Positions 16,480-24,197 of a stretch of 30,943 bases of DNA are shown one piece after another. A program made the translations under genes and the position numbers. The stretch lies in assembly GCF_014639235.1 (NCBI RefSeq), contig NZ_BMFU01000025.1, positions 1 through 30,943 of the forward strand, read 5' to 3'. Positions within the stretch are counted from its first letter, which is position 1. Every line of letters begins with the position of its first letter. Under the pieces are notes generated by a model. The model did not search any database and had not been told where the DNA came from. It worked only from the letters and a program-made list of their open reading frames with translations. Source of the DNA: Paenibacillus silvae. Its GTDB lineage: Bacteria; Bacillota; Bacilli; Paenibacillales; Paenibacillaceae.

Positions 16480-18006
16480 ATGTTTCTGAAACGTAACGAA
16501 GCAACCAAATCAAGTCGTGTAGATTCAAGCCAACAGTTATTGGAGTACAGCCGTAATTTACTGGAGAACGCCAAGAAGGGTTTGTCGTGGACAGGCGAGA
16601 ATGGCAATCTTGAACAAGCGGATAATGAAATTCTGAGAAACCTCCAGCAGGCTGTGCAATTGATGCAGTCACAGCATGAGTCTATACATATGCGTCTTAC
16701 TATGCTCAATCAAGCATTGGATGTAGGCCTGTGGGAATCGGAGATTGTTGCAGGTGATCCGCTGGATCACAATAATGTCATTTCATTTTCAGATGAGTTT
16801 CGCGAGATGCTTGGTTACAGCAATCCAAAAGATTTCCCGAATGCGTTCGAAAGCTGGACTAAATCGGTCCATCCGGAGGATAGACCTCATTTAACGCAGG
16901 AAATTATCAAACATGTAAATGATCCGAGCGATAAAGTGGGGTATAATGCGATAAGTCGTATGATTATGAAGAGTGGAGAGGAACGCTGGTTCAGATGCCT
17001 CGGACGACTCATGAAAGATGCTTCAGGTAAACCTGTCAAATTGATTGGTGTAATGTTCGACATCCATGAGGAGAAGCGCAAGTCCGATGAACTCGAAGCG
17101 CTCGTAACGCGTTATGACCTGGTTAATCGTGCGCTCGTAGAGGCACCATGGGATATGACGGTGGTTGCTGGAGACGTGGTGAATCCCGACAATGAATTCT
17201 GGTGGTCGCCGCAATTCCGGAAAGAGCTCGGATTTAATAACGAAGAAGATTTTCCTAACGTATTCAGCAGCTGGAGCAGCCGACTGCATCCAGAAGATCA
17301 CGATCGCGTAATCAATGATTTTGCCAAACATTTGAATGACTATAGCGGCAGAACGCCGTATGATCTCGATTATCGTTTGCAGCGCAAAAATGGGGAATAT
17401 CGCTGGTATCACGCCGGAGGCGAAACCATCCGTGACGAGAACGGAGTACCGCTGCGTGTAGCGGGAACGATTCGCGATGTTACTCATCAGAAGAATAAAG
17501 AAGAGATCGTTGAATCAATGAATTTGAAAACGAAACAGTTGTCCGAGTCCATCGAAGAGATGGTGCGCGGCATTAATTCGATTACGGATCAGGCACAAGA
17601 ACTGGTTAACGCCCAGGAATTGTCCGCTGATGCGGCGACACAGGTGCGGGATAGTGTAGAAGAAACGAAAAACATAACTGCGTTTATCCGTGAAATTGCC
17701 AGTCAGACGAATTTGCTCGGCTTGAATGCAGCCATTGAAGCTGCGCGTGCAGGTGAACTGGGTCTGGGATTTGGCGTAGTAGCAGGCGAAGTGAGGAAGC
17801 TGGCCGATCATAGCTCAGAGGCTACAGTTAACATTGAAGACAGCATGCAGAAGATGAAAACGCTGATTGACCATATTTTACAGCATATCGGCAACATGTC
17901 CACGTTGACTCAGAACCAGGCAGCACTTACACAGCAGGTGAATGCTTCAATGGATGAGATCAATAATATGTCACAGGATCTGGTGAACTATTCGCGCAAC
18001 CTGTAG
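16480..18006 (+). CDS. soluble PAS-PAS chemoreceptor-like protein (MCP signalling domain)
   Basis: A 508-residue cytoplasmic protein with no membrane segment. A short helical N-terminus is followed by two PAS-fold-3 domains (about 75-200 and 215-340). Each has the paired features SVHPEDR/RLHPEDHDR and an ERWFRC/EYRWYHAGG strand, and the similarity suggests duplication. The C-terminal 150 residues hold a short MCP signalling module with SQTNLLGLNAAIEAARAGE at 408-426, followed by GLGFGVVAGEVRKLADHS. There is no HAMP domain and little room for methylation helices. An earlier in-frame ATG at 16369 overlaps the preceding terminator. ATG 16480, with AAGAGGGG upstream, is preferred. It probably senses an internal signal and couples to CheA/CheW. 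The bound ligand is unknown. Confidence 0.88.
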   Translation: MFLKRNEATKSSRVDSSQQLLEYSRNLLENAKKGLSWTGENGNLEQADNEILRNLQQAVQLMQSQHESIHMRLTMLNQALDVGLWESEIVAGDPLDHNNVISFSDEFREMLGYSNPKDFPNAFESWTKSVHPEDRPHLTQEIIKHVNDPSDKVGYNAISRMIMKSGEERWFRCLGRLMKDASGKPVKLIGVMFDIHEEKRKSDELEALVTRYDLVNRALVEAPWDMTVVAGDVVNPDNEFWWSPQFRKELGFNNEEDFPNVFSSWSSRLHPEDHDRVINDFAKHLNDYSGRTPYDLDYRLQRKNGEYRWYHAGGETIRDENGVPLRVAGTIRDVTHQKNKEEIVESMNLKTKQLSESIEEMVRGINSITDQAQELVNAQELSADAATQVRDSVEETKNITAFIREIASQTNLLGLNAAIEAARAGELGLGFGVVAGEVRKLADHSSEATVNIEDSMQKMKTLIDHILQHIGNMSTLTQNQAALTQQVNASMDEINNMSQDLVNYSRNL

Positions 18007-18017
18007 AACAATTCAAA

Positions 18018-18056
18018 AAATCCACCGGGATTCAATCATCCTGGTGGATTTTTTAG
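18018..18056. terminator. bidirectional terminator between the PAS chemoreceptor and pyruvate kinase genes
   Basis: AAATCCACCGGGA (18018-18030) pairs with TCCTGGTGGATTT (18039-18051), with one G-T pair. It is flanked by a T-run on the right and A residues on the left, so it can serve both convergent genes. Confidence 0.85.
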
Positions 18057-18086
18057 GTTCAGCCTATGTTGTAAGCGTGATGCGTA

Positions 18087-19502
18087 TTATACTTGCAGGA
18101 CTTTAATCAGGTTTGTGTTGCCGGATTGGCCGATCGGTACACCGGCAGACAATACGATGATGTCCCCTTTTTCAATGTAACCCGTTTTGATCGCGTTGCG
18201 TGTTGCAGATTCGAACATTTCATCCGTTGTTGTCACTCTATCACCCATAACCGGAATAACGCCGGAGAGCAGGCAGATTTTTGCGAGAACCTCCTCATGC
18301 TGAGTTACAGCAATAATCGGAGCTTTTGGACGATATTTCGAGATCATGCGAGCCGTGAAGCCGCTCTCTGTTGAAGTGATAATCGCTTTTGCGTTCAGCA
18401 CGAGGGAAGAGCTCACTGCCCCTTGACTGATGACTTCGGTAATATCAGCCACTTGCTGTGCAGATTTCTGATCGAATTGCTCCTTGTAGTCAATCATCGT
18501 TTCTGCACGGCGTGCAACTGCAGCCATAGTACGAACGGATTGAATCGGATATTTACCAGCAGCAGATTCACCCGACAGCATGACCACGTCTGCACCTTGC
18601 AGCACGGCATTGGCCACGTCACTTACTTCAGAACGTGTTGGGCGCGGGTTTACTTGCATGGATTCCAGCATATGTGTAGCAACGATAACCGGCTTGCCGG
18701 CTTTGTTACATTTATCAATCATTTCCTTTTGCATCATCGGGACATCTTCGATTGGCACTTCTACCCCGAGGTCGCCACGTGCAACCATGATTCCGTCGGA
18801 AGCTTCAATGATATCGTCAAGGTTGGTCATGCCTTCCTCGTTCTCGATCTTGGAGATGATCTGTACATGCTCCTGACCGCGTTCTTTCAAAATGCTGCGG
18901 ATTTCACGGATGTCATCCCCTTTACGAACGAAGGAAGCCGCGATAATCTCGATATTGTTCTCGATACCGAATCCGATGTGCATAATGTCGCGTTCTGTTA
19001 CACCTGGCAGTGTCGTTTTGATTCCTGGCAGATTCACACCTTTACGTGGTTTCAAGATACCGCCGCTGATGATTTTACAGTGAATCTCCGAACCTTCAAC
19101 AGATAATACCGTCAGATCTACCAAACCGTCGTCAATAAGGATGCGATCTCCCGGCTTAACAACCAGATTCAGTTCAGGATAGTTAACCGCGATGCGGTCC
19201 ACGTCACCAAGAACATCCTCCGTTGTCAGCGTCAGCTCTTTCCCGGCCTGAAGGTGAACGGAAGCCTCTTTCAATTTACCGATACGGACCTCCGGTCCTT
19301 TAATATCCATCATGATCGGTACATATTTGTTCAGTTCAGCAGCTGCTGTACGAATATTGTTAATCCGGTTTACGTGATCCTCCAGCTCACCATGTGCCAT
19401 GTTCAAACGGGCCACGGTCATGCCTTCCTGAATCATAACTTTTAACGTTTCGATTGAGTCACAAGCAGGTCCCATGGTACAGATAATTTTGGTTTTCAAC
19501 AT
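18087..19502 (-). CDS. pyk: pyruvate kinase, short form with altered active site
   Basis: Pyruvate kinase transfers phosphate from phosphoenolpyruvate to ADP in glycolysis. The 471-residue protein has the core A/B/C domains and lacks the extra C-terminal PEP-utiliser-like domain of Bacillus pyruvate kinases (about 585 residues). Catalytic and metal residues are present: SKIENEEG (Lys218, Glu220), ARGDLGVEVP (Asp244), and the LSGESAAGKYP loop. Three conserved positions differ: RLNFSHG reads RLNMAHG (Ala36), DTKGPEIR reads DIKGPEVR (Ile67), and ATQML reads ATHML (His277). AGGAGG precedes the ATG. The gene stands alone, not next to pfkA as the main pyk of Bacillales usually does, so it may be a paralogue. 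Activity is uncertain. Confidence 0.9.
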   Translation of the reverse strand: MLKTKIICTMGPACDSIETLKVMIQEGMTVARLNMAHGELEDHVNRINNIRTAAAELNKYVPIMMDIKGPEVRIGKLKEASVHLQAGKELTLTTEDVLGDVDRIAVNYPELNLVVKPGDRILIDDGLVDLTVLSVEGSEIHCKIISGGILKPRKGVNLPGIKTTLPGVTERDIMHIGFGIENNIEIIAASFVRKGDDIREIRSILKERGQEHVQIISKIENEEGMTNLDDIIEASDGIMVARGDLGVEVPIEDVPMMQKEMIDKCNKAGKPVIVATHMLESMQVNPRPTRSEVSDVANAVLQGADVVMLSGESAAGKYPIQSVRTMAAVARRAETMIDYKEQFDQKSAQQVADITEVISQGAVSSSLVLNAKAIITSTESGFTARMISKYRPKAPIIAVTQHEEVLAKICLLSGVIPVMGDRVTTTDEMFESATRNAIKTGYIEKGDIIVLSAGVPIGQSGNTNLIKVLQV

Positions 19503-19615
19503 GCTGATATCCTCCTCATATTTGGTGCTTATGTGTCCATTGTAGCGTTTTCTGTCGAATCAAGATATGAACTATAGTACAATGATTGGAGTATAGTCCG
19601 ATAACGAGGTGTTAT

Positions 19616-20395
19616 ATGGTTACTCCACTTGAAGTCGTTCATATTAATGGTGTTGGCTGGTATGAAGAAACCGCGCAGCCACAAGGAATTTGGCGTCTTA
19701 GTCTGGTTACCTATGGAAAATGTGTATATTGGGTGAACGGTGATAAACAGATCATGCAGAAGGGGGAATTGCTCCTTATTCCGGGCGGGGTTCCTTATTA
19801 CGGCAAAAGCATTCCCACAGTTACGCATACACAGATCGTTATTTTATTGAAGCAGGATGAGGCAGGAGGGCTACCTGCGCTCGAACAGCACCATGCCTTG
19901 TGGCACAGACCAGGCTGTTACGAGCTGCTTCATCAACGAATGAAATCCATCCAGCAACAATGGGAAGAACGGCCTTCTTATTATGTCATGATGAGCCAAG
20001 CCTTATTGATGGAAGTGCTGATTTATATTAATCGGGAGCTGGATCGCGGAGTGATTCCGCCGGAGAGGCATCGGTATGTGGAGCGAATGAAACGTTACAT
20101 TGAACAGCATTATCGGGAAAAAGTAACGAAGGAAGAGCTCGGTGATGAGATCGGCAAGTCCCCCAACTATGCGGCTGCATTGTTCAAAAGCATAACGAAT
20201 CAGACGATTAGCGAGTACGTTCATGATCAGCGGATGAAAAGGGCACTGTACCTGCTCACGGAGTCGCAGCTTTCCATTCAGGAGATTGCCGAATTTCTCG
20301 GATATCGAGACCTTTCTTATTTTTACCGTATATTCAAACGTCTTATGGGCAGTCCACCCTCTGATCTGCTGCAGGAACGTCCGCCTGTAGTCTGA
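19616..20395 (+). CDS. AraC-family regulator with N-terminal cupin domain
   Basis: A 259-residue regulator. Residues 1-90 form a cupin-type effector domain (WRLSLVTYGKCVYWVNGD, KGELLLIPGGVPYYG). The C-terminal 100 residues hold two helix-turn-helix motifs, TKEELGDEIGKSPNYAAALF and LSIQEIAEFLGYRDLSYFYR, followed by RIFKRLMGSPPSDL. This layout is typical of Paenibacillus sugar-responsive AraC proteins. The frame opens at a TTG (19586), but ATG 19616 with GAGGTG ahead is a better start. It is divergent from pyruvate kinase, with a short shared upstream region. No target or sugar-transport genes are adjacent, so the regulon cannot be named. Confidence 0.87.
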   Translation: MVTPLEVVHINGVGWYEETAQPQGIWRLSLVTYGKCVYWVNGDKQIMQKGELLLIPGGVPYYGKSIPTVTHTQIVILLKQDEAGGLPALEQHHALWHRPGCYELLHQRMKSIQQQWEERPSYYVMMSQALLMEVLIYINRELDRGVIPPERHRYVERMKRYIEQHYREKVTKEELGDEIGKSPNYAAALFKSITNQTISEYVHDQRMKRALYLLTESQLSIQEIAEFLGYRDLSYFYRIFKRLMGSPPSDLLQERPPVV

Positions 20396-20417
20396 ATGAT
20401 GTGTGCCACAGCGAAAA

Positions 20418-20443
20418 CAAAAAAAAGAGGGCCGCAGCCCTCT
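20418..20443 (-). terminator. terminator of the PAP2 gene
   Basis: AGAGGGC (20426-20432) and GCCCTCT (20437-20443) form a 7-bp stem with a 4-nt loop. On the minus strand it is followed by a run of T residues (20426-20418), closing the gene that ends at 20455. It may also serve the AraC gene from the other side. Confidence 0.82.
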
Positions 20444-20454
20444 CTGATTGTATG

Positions 20455-21129
20455 CTAAGCATTTCGGCTTGGCTGCTGCGTTGCTCTGAGGGGCTGCTTG
20501 CTTTTCTCTCGAGCGTGCCCCAAACGTTTGGCAAAAACATGCACAGCCCAATAAGCAGCTTCCGCAAACATAATGCCCCCTACAACGTCAAGCAGAGAAT
20601 GCTGCTTCACAAATACGGTAGAAGCAATGATGAGCCACAACCAGACCGACCCGATGATTCGTACTGACGGTTTGGCATTCAAATGTCGGTTGAGGATAAT
20701 AAAGAGCAGGTAGCTGGTGAGACAGTGAACACTTGGAAAGCAGTTCACTGGTGCATCATTGGCATAGATAAATTGCACGAGCATACTACTGATATCCGTT
20801 CCGCTTACCTCCGGGCGAGGAACGTACGAAGGGAACACGACAAAACAAACATTGGCAGCCATTACCCCGACGTTATACATAATCAGTGTGCGCCAGTACA
20901 GTGATTTGTTGGTAAGACCCAGATAGAGAAAGCTTAGATACAGAATCGGCATCCAGCTGACGTATGGAATAATAAATTCTTTAATGAACGGAATCTGTGT
21001 GTCAATCCAGGCATAATTATAGAAGACATTGTCTCCTGCTTGACTGCCCAGAAACATGTAGATAGAGCCTTGTAATGGTATGCACAGAATAGCCAGCAAA
21101 TGTCCCCAGCGTTGAAAGAATGCTTTCAT
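20455..21129 (-). CDS. PAP2-superfamily membrane protein (PAP2_3/inositolphosphotransferase-like)
   Basis: A 224-residue integral membrane enzyme with about six hydrophobic segments. The PAP2 phosphatase/phosphotransferase motifs can be read in order: VPRP (Arg105), FPSVHC (Ser133, His135) and STVFVKQHSLLD (His177, Asp181). The FVKQHSLLD form, and the lack of the SR usually at the start of the third motif, point to the PAP2_3 subgroup that includes Aur1/Ipt1-like inositolphosphotransferases. Bacterial members more often act as lipid phosphatases. GGGAGGA precedes the ATG. It ends with a basic tail of about 25 residues. There are no co-directional partners, and the substrate is unknown. Confidence 0.85.
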   Translation of the reverse strand: MKAFFQRWGHLLAILCIPLQGSIYMFLGSQAGDNVFYNYAWIDTQIPFIKEFIIPYVSWMPILYLSFLYLGLTNKSLYWRTLIMYNVGVMAANVCFVVFPSYVPRPEVSGTDISSMLVQFIYANDAPVNCFPSVHCLTSYLLFIILNRHLNAKPSVRIIGSVWLWLIIASTVFVKQHSLLDVVGGIMFAEAAYWAVHVFAKRLGHAREKSKQPLRATQQPSRNA

Positions 21130-21576
21130 AAAATCCTCCCTGATCTAATATGCTGTTTAACACATGTTAACCGAGCTTTATATAATAGACGCTAATCAGA
21201 GACAGCGCCCCTTCAATGGTTTAAATCTTAAGTAATACTATAATGGACAGATAACGGGATAAGCCATACCTGATTTTATGGGAAAATGGACATGCATAAG
21301 TCTCGTTTTTGTTACTTTCAGATGTTTTATCCTTTATTTTAGGCAGCATAAGCATTGGACTCCATACATGGCAAAAGGTTCCGGTTTTGCTCTGCCCACT
21401 ATTATATTCTGTGTATCTTGTACGGGGAACAACCTTTAACGTCCGTTGCATTAATCGTTCTGAGAGGGCAACCATCATATCGTTCTGAAAGAGTATTCAT
21501 CATGCAGCCAAGCTTTGCTTCATCTTTCCTCAGCTTGATTCATCTCCTGATTTTCCTGTCTCTTCTGTTGACGTGT
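21130..21576. other. intergenic spacer, no gene recognised
   Basis: This is a low-complexity AT-rich gap between the PAP2 gene and the small gene at 21647. Short frames here (for example 21355-21588 on the plus strand) lack ribosome binding sites and family resemblance. I see only the promoter-like element at the right edge (21574-21582). Confidence 0.5.
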
Positions 21577-21582
21577 TATAAT
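21574..21582 (+). promoter_or_regulatory. extended -10 promoter of the DUF6953-like gene
   Basis: TGTTATAAT is a perfect -10 box with the extended TG dinucleotide. The corresponding -35 region is poor, which is tolerated in extended -10 promoters. The predicted start at about 21589 gives a leader of some 58 nt to the gene at 21647. Confidence 0.5.
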
Positions 21583-21646
21583 CTGTAGAATGGGATTCAT
21601 GCGAGACAAGCTTGATGACCCTCTATACAGATGAACGGCAGGTGAA

Positions 21647-21886
21647 ATGATGGAAAAGACAGCTCAGGATGTTGCTGAATGGATGGTTGGTGAGATTAAG
21701 TTCACAGGCACGCTTCGGCAGGAGGCAGCTATAGAATATGTTAGAGCAAATTTTGGGGAACAGTTTGTTTTTGTTAACGAAAATGGCAATGCCTCCTTGT
21801 CCAAGGAGGTGAAAAAGGCATTTCGCAAGCTTCACGGCGGGCGTGTAGCCTGGGACCGCGATGCTTTTATGTGGGCATGGACCTAG
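21647..21886 (+). CDS. small DUF6953-like protein
   Basis: A 79-residue acidic-to-neutral soluble protein: TAQDVAEWMVGEI near the start, then QEAAIEYVRANFGEQFVFVNENGN, and a C-terminal AFRKLHGGRVAWDR ending in aromatic residues. This matches my memory of DUF6953 family proteins, short proteins of unknown function in Bacillales. The start is ATG 21647 (or the next codon, also ATG) with a CAGGTGA ribosome binding site. It appears to have its own promoter at 21574, and I see no strong terminator downstream. No partner is suggested by context. Confidence 0.7.
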   Translation: MMEKTAQDVAEWMVGEIKFTGTLRQEAAIEYVRANFGEQFVFVNENGNASLSKEVKKAFRKLHGGRVAWDRDAFMWAWT

Positions 21887-22115
21887 TGTATCTATTGCAT
21901 GGAATTTGCTGATGCCATCAGATGGTGTTTGGTTATGTTGGATATGCAAGAACAGAACATTTTTGCAAACCATGTATAAGTTGGAATGGAACTGCATATC
22001 CTTTCATAAGACCGCGTTTCCTTAACTGTCGTTGGTGGCAATATTAGTGAACGTTTTTCTAAAAATTTTAATAAACATGTATTTCCAAAGCTGTTTGAAA
22101 AGAAAATACAAAGGT

Positions 22116-22144
22116 TTGCTTTTTATGTGGATTAGCGTTATACT
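22116..22144 (+). promoter_or_regulatory. promoter of the cold-shock gene
   Basis: TTGCTT (22116-22121) and TATACT (22139-22144) are separated by exactly 17 bp. The predicted start at about 22151 leaves a leader of about 157 nt before the csp ATG at 22308. Confidence 0.6.
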
Positions 22145-22150
22145 AAGAAT

Positions 22151-22307
22151 TAAGTTGTACAGAGCAGAGTGGAAAACCTAATTCACATATTGTAAAGGGC
22201 GATCACTTATATTTTATGACTGGTACCTTTTTCAATGTGTGAATTTTTATTTGCTTGCTGCAAAGAACAAAGGAACATGTTAATTTTTATTTGGAGGTGT
22301 AATTCAC
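22151..22307 (+). promoter_or_regulatory. long 5' leader of the csp mRNA
   Basis: The predicted untranslated leader is about 157 nt, typical of cold-shock genes in which the leader RNA controls translation and stability by temperature. It contains the 12-mer AATTTTTATTTG twice (22242-22253 and 22282-22293), the second copy touching the GGAGGTG ribosome binding site. The leader role is inferred from family knowledge. Confidence 0.5.
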
Positions 22308-22508
22308 ATGCAAAACGGAACAGTAAAATGGTTCAACGCTGATAAAGGCTTCGGTTTCATCGAAGTTGAAGGCGGAGAAGATGTATTCGTACACTTCAGC
22401 GCTATTACAGGCGAAGGCTTCAAAACGCTGGACGAAGGTCAACGCGTGCAATTTAAAATTGTACAAGGAAACCGTGGTCCTCAAGCAGAAGAAGTTGTAA
22501 AACTGTAA
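22308..22508 (+). CDS. csp: cold-shock protein, CspB/CspD type
   Basis: A 66-residue single-domain cold-shock protein that binds single-stranded RNA and DNA and acts as an RNA chaperone. The OB-fold RNA-binding motifs are intact: KWFNADKGFGFIEV (RNP1) and DVFVHFSAI (RNP2). The C-terminus GNRGPQAEEVVKL is typical of the Bacillales family. GGAGGTG lies at good spacing before ATG 22308. It has a strong promoter, a long leader, its own terminator, and a YdjO-like gene downstream, a recurrent pairing in Bacillales. Which of the genome's csp paralogues it is cannot be decided here. Confidence 0.97.
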   Translation: MQNGTVKWFNADKGFGFIEVEGGEDVFVHFSAITGEGFKTLDEGQRVQFKIVQGNRGPQAEEVVKL

Positions 22509-22517
22509 TTAAAGCAT

Positions 22518-22562
22518 AGCTGCCTTTAACATGTTATAATGGTAAAGGCAGCTTCTTTTTTT
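22518..22562 (+). terminator. terminator of the csp gene
   Basis: AGCTGCCTTTA (22518-22528) pairs perfectly with TAAAGGCAGCT (22543-22553), followed by a strong T-run to 22562. Confidence 0.9.
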
Positions 22563-22692
22563 GAACATAGATGAAAGTTGGCCCAACCGTTGTCGAGGCA
22601 GAAGTTAGGCGGATGTTACACTTCCGCTAAGCAGTGGCTTTTGTGAAATAACGTCAGTAAGATGTGTTTCCATAACAAAGGGGGTAGAAGTC

Positions 22693-22920
22693 ATGTATAA
22701 TCGCAAAAAACCGATGGAAGAAATCCCACAGGCTGATGCAGCAATTTGGGAATGTACGAGTGATACGTGCAAAGGATGGATGCGGGACAATTTTGCGTTT
22801 GATAGCGTGCCTACTTGTCCGATATGTGCTTCTGAGATGGTCAGTACGACTAGGATGCTGCCATTGCTTGAAAATTCGAATAGCAATCTCAAAACGATGT
22901 CTAAAGGAAATCGGATTTAA
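22693..22920 (+). CDS. ydjO: cold-inducible protein YdjO-like
   Basis: A 75-residue protein with a four-cysteine zinc-ribbon: Cys21 and Cys26 in WECTSDTCKGWMRDNF, and Cys42 and Cys45 in PTCPICASEM. This is the pattern of the YdjO (cold-inducible) family, known in B. subtilis as cold-induced. AAAGGGGG precedes ATG 22693 at good spacing. It lies about 130 bp beyond the csp terminator, so it has its own transcript or receives read-through. The promoter is not obvious. Zinc binding is inferred from the cysteines, and the molecular role is unknown. Confidence 0.85.
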   Translation: MYNRKKPMEEIPQADAAIWECTSDTCKGWMRDNFAFDSVPTCPICASEMVSTTRMLPLLENSNSNLKTMSKGNRI

Positions 22921-22931
22921 TATAGCATACC

Positions 22932-22956
22932 CGCCTCTCACGAGGTGTTTTTTTTT
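22932..22956 (+). terminator. terminator of the YdjO-like gene
   Basis: CGCCTC (22932-22937) pairs with GAGGTG (22942-22947) around a 4-nt loop, with a run of nine T residues after it. Confidence 0.85.
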
Positions 22957-23011
22957 AGTTAAAACTAACATCTGTTTGTGGAGGTAGAGGTTATAATATA
23001 TAAAGCTCTTG

Positions 23012-23040
23012 GCATTCGTTTTGGCGAATGCTTTTTTCTT
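23012..23040 (+). terminator. second hairpin with T-run
   Basis: GCATTCG and CGAATGC form a 7-bp stem with a 6-nt loop, followed by a T-rich run. It lies only about 55 bp after the previous terminator with no gene between, so it is a back-up terminator or the end of a short unannotated transcript. Confidence 0.65.
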
Positions 23041-23094
23041 TTTGAAGAAATTCTATAATTTGGAATAACGTTGAGAAAACTAACTTAATTCTCT

Positions 23095-23133
23095 AATGGA
23101 CAAAGCTTGAACATACCCTGCTTTGTCCATTTT
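23095..23133. terminator. third hairpin, 12-bp perfect stem
   Basis: AATGGACAAAGC (23095-23106) pairs perfectly with GCTTTGTCCATT (23120-23131) around a 13-nt loop. The T-run is short, so terminator function is less sure than for the two before it. No gene ends nearby. Confidence 0.5.
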
Positions 23134-23193
23134 GCGTTTAATCCGGCATTGATTGCGTGAGATGAACACTTAGTCTTACAAACAGGAGGAGAC

Positions 23194-23220
23194 ATGAGCG
23201 GTTGGGGATTTGTGGTGTGA
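23194..23220 (+). CDS. possible 8-residue leader-like ORF
   Basis: ATG at 23194 follows AGGAGGA at an ideal distance and encodes MSGWGFVV before a TGA stop. The strong ribosome binding site is the only support. It precedes the promoter of the C39-like gene, so it is not on that transcript. It might be a remnant of a small glycine-rich membrane protein gene or chance. Function unknown. Confidence 0.2.
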   Translation: MSGWGFVV

Positions 23221-23316
23221 TTTTGAAGCAACAGTACAGCGTCTTCAATCTTCTAATGGAATAAGAATGGACATGTAAAACACATAAAACATTTAAGTTT
23301 TATTATATGTAAAATG

Positions 23317-23345
23317 TTTACTTTTTTAAAAATCGTTGGTATGAT
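23317..23345 (+). promoter_or_regulatory. promoter of the C39-like protease gene
   Basis: TTTACT (23317-23322) and TATGAT (23340-23345) are 17 bp apart. An inverted repeat, AAACATTT (23287-23294) and AAATGTTT (23312-23319), overlaps the -35 box and may be an operator. The predicted start at about 23352 agrees with translation from ATG 23399. Confidence 0.5.
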
Positions 23346-23398
23346 TGGGGTGCCGGCCGGCTTTCAAAATGAAAAAGTTCAGGGAGGATAATTTGAAT

Positions 23399-24133
23399 AT
23401 GAAGCCAATTATAAAATTGATCTCAGCTGCTACGCTTATATTTACTTTAGTGGCCCCGACAACTATTTTTGCAGCAGGTACTGGCGATAATCCGGAACGT
23501 ACTCTTGACGTTCCTACAGCTGAACAGCAAGCTGTAAAAGCACAAAAAAATCAACTTGCCCTTCAAAAGGCACGACAATTGACCAGTGAAGTTTCAGCTT
23601 TTGCATTGGGAGAATCCAAAACAATAGCTGTACCAAGCTATCAGCAAGAAAAGAGCTATTGGTGTGGTCCTGCTACGACTAAGCAGGTACTCGGATTTTT
23701 CAATGGATCATCAAGCACCCAAGCCACTTATGCCAAAGAGCTTGGTACCACCACAGATGGTACTGACTTTTCTCTAGTTGATGATGTCATTAACAAACAT
23801 CAAAATGAGAATACGTATATATACCAAAGCTTTACTTCCTCGGATTATCTTACCTGGAAATCAGCTATGATACTTTCAATCGACTGGGGGAATCCTGCGG
23901 TACTGGATCTGAAAATCACTTCTGCTAACATGCCACTTTACTCAAGAACAGTGGCGGGACACATATTGAATACATCCGGCTACAATGTAATTAGTGAAAA
24001 TGATAAGAAGCTCCGGTTGACAGATCCGTTTGACGAAGGAGGGCGTGGTGTTACGCTTGGTAATGTGTGGCATCCTTTTGACGGTGTATGGAATGCAAAC
24101 CAAGCTCACTTCCGTAAAGCCATACTTTGGTAG
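23399..24133 (+). CDS. secreted C39-like papain-fold cysteine protease
   Basis: A 244-residue exported protein. A signal peptide spans residues 1-26 (basic MKPIIK start, hydrophobic core, probable cleavage after IFAA). A short linker follows, then a papain-like domain of the C39_2 type with nucleophile Cys89 in SYWCGPATTKQVLGFF, His188 in VAGHILNTSGY and Asp209 in LTDPFDEG. These are the expected catalytic residues, all present. It could cleave peptides or act on cell-wall or self/non-self proteins outside the cell. GGGAGGA precedes ATG 23399. In-frame ATGs at 23345 and 23369 are upstream but lie at or near the promoter. The region is AT-richer than its neighbours. It is followed at 64 bp by the propeller-like gene. 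Confidence 0.82.
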   Translation: MKPIIKLISAATLIFTLVAPTTIFAAGTGDNPERTLDVPTAEQQAVKAQKNQLALQKARQLTSEVSAFALGESKTIAVPSYQQEKSYWCGPATTKQVLGFFNGSSSTQATYAKELGTTTDGTDFSLVDDVINKHQNENTYIYQSFTSSDYLTWKSAMILSIDWGNPAVLDLKITSANMPLYSRTVAGHILNTSGYNVISENDKKLRLTDPFDEGGRGVTLGNVWHPFDGVWNANQAHFRKAILW

Positions 24134-24197
24134 GCGTTAATGCGATTTGAATGGGAGGGGAGTCATCCCCTCTATCTTTCAGACTAGGAGGGATATC

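Noticed and set aside
18423..19106. 227-codon frame antisense to pyruvate kinase
   Set aside because: It mirrors the conserved pyk sequence, is rich in His, Cys and Phe, and has no start signals.
20455..21129. functional link between the inositolphosphotransferase-like PAP2 protein and the iol cluster
   Set aside because: The genes are more than 10 kb apart, on opposite strands and with no shared operator, so the shared word inositol is not evidence of a link.
21355..21588. 77-codon plus-strand frame with a hydrophobic end
   Set aside because: There is no ribosome binding site or family resemblance, and it runs through the extended -10 promoter of the next gene.
22534..22542. TGTTATAAT, an extended -10 look-alike downstream of csp
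   Set aside because: It lies in the loop of the csp terminator with no -35 element, so it is more likely chance.
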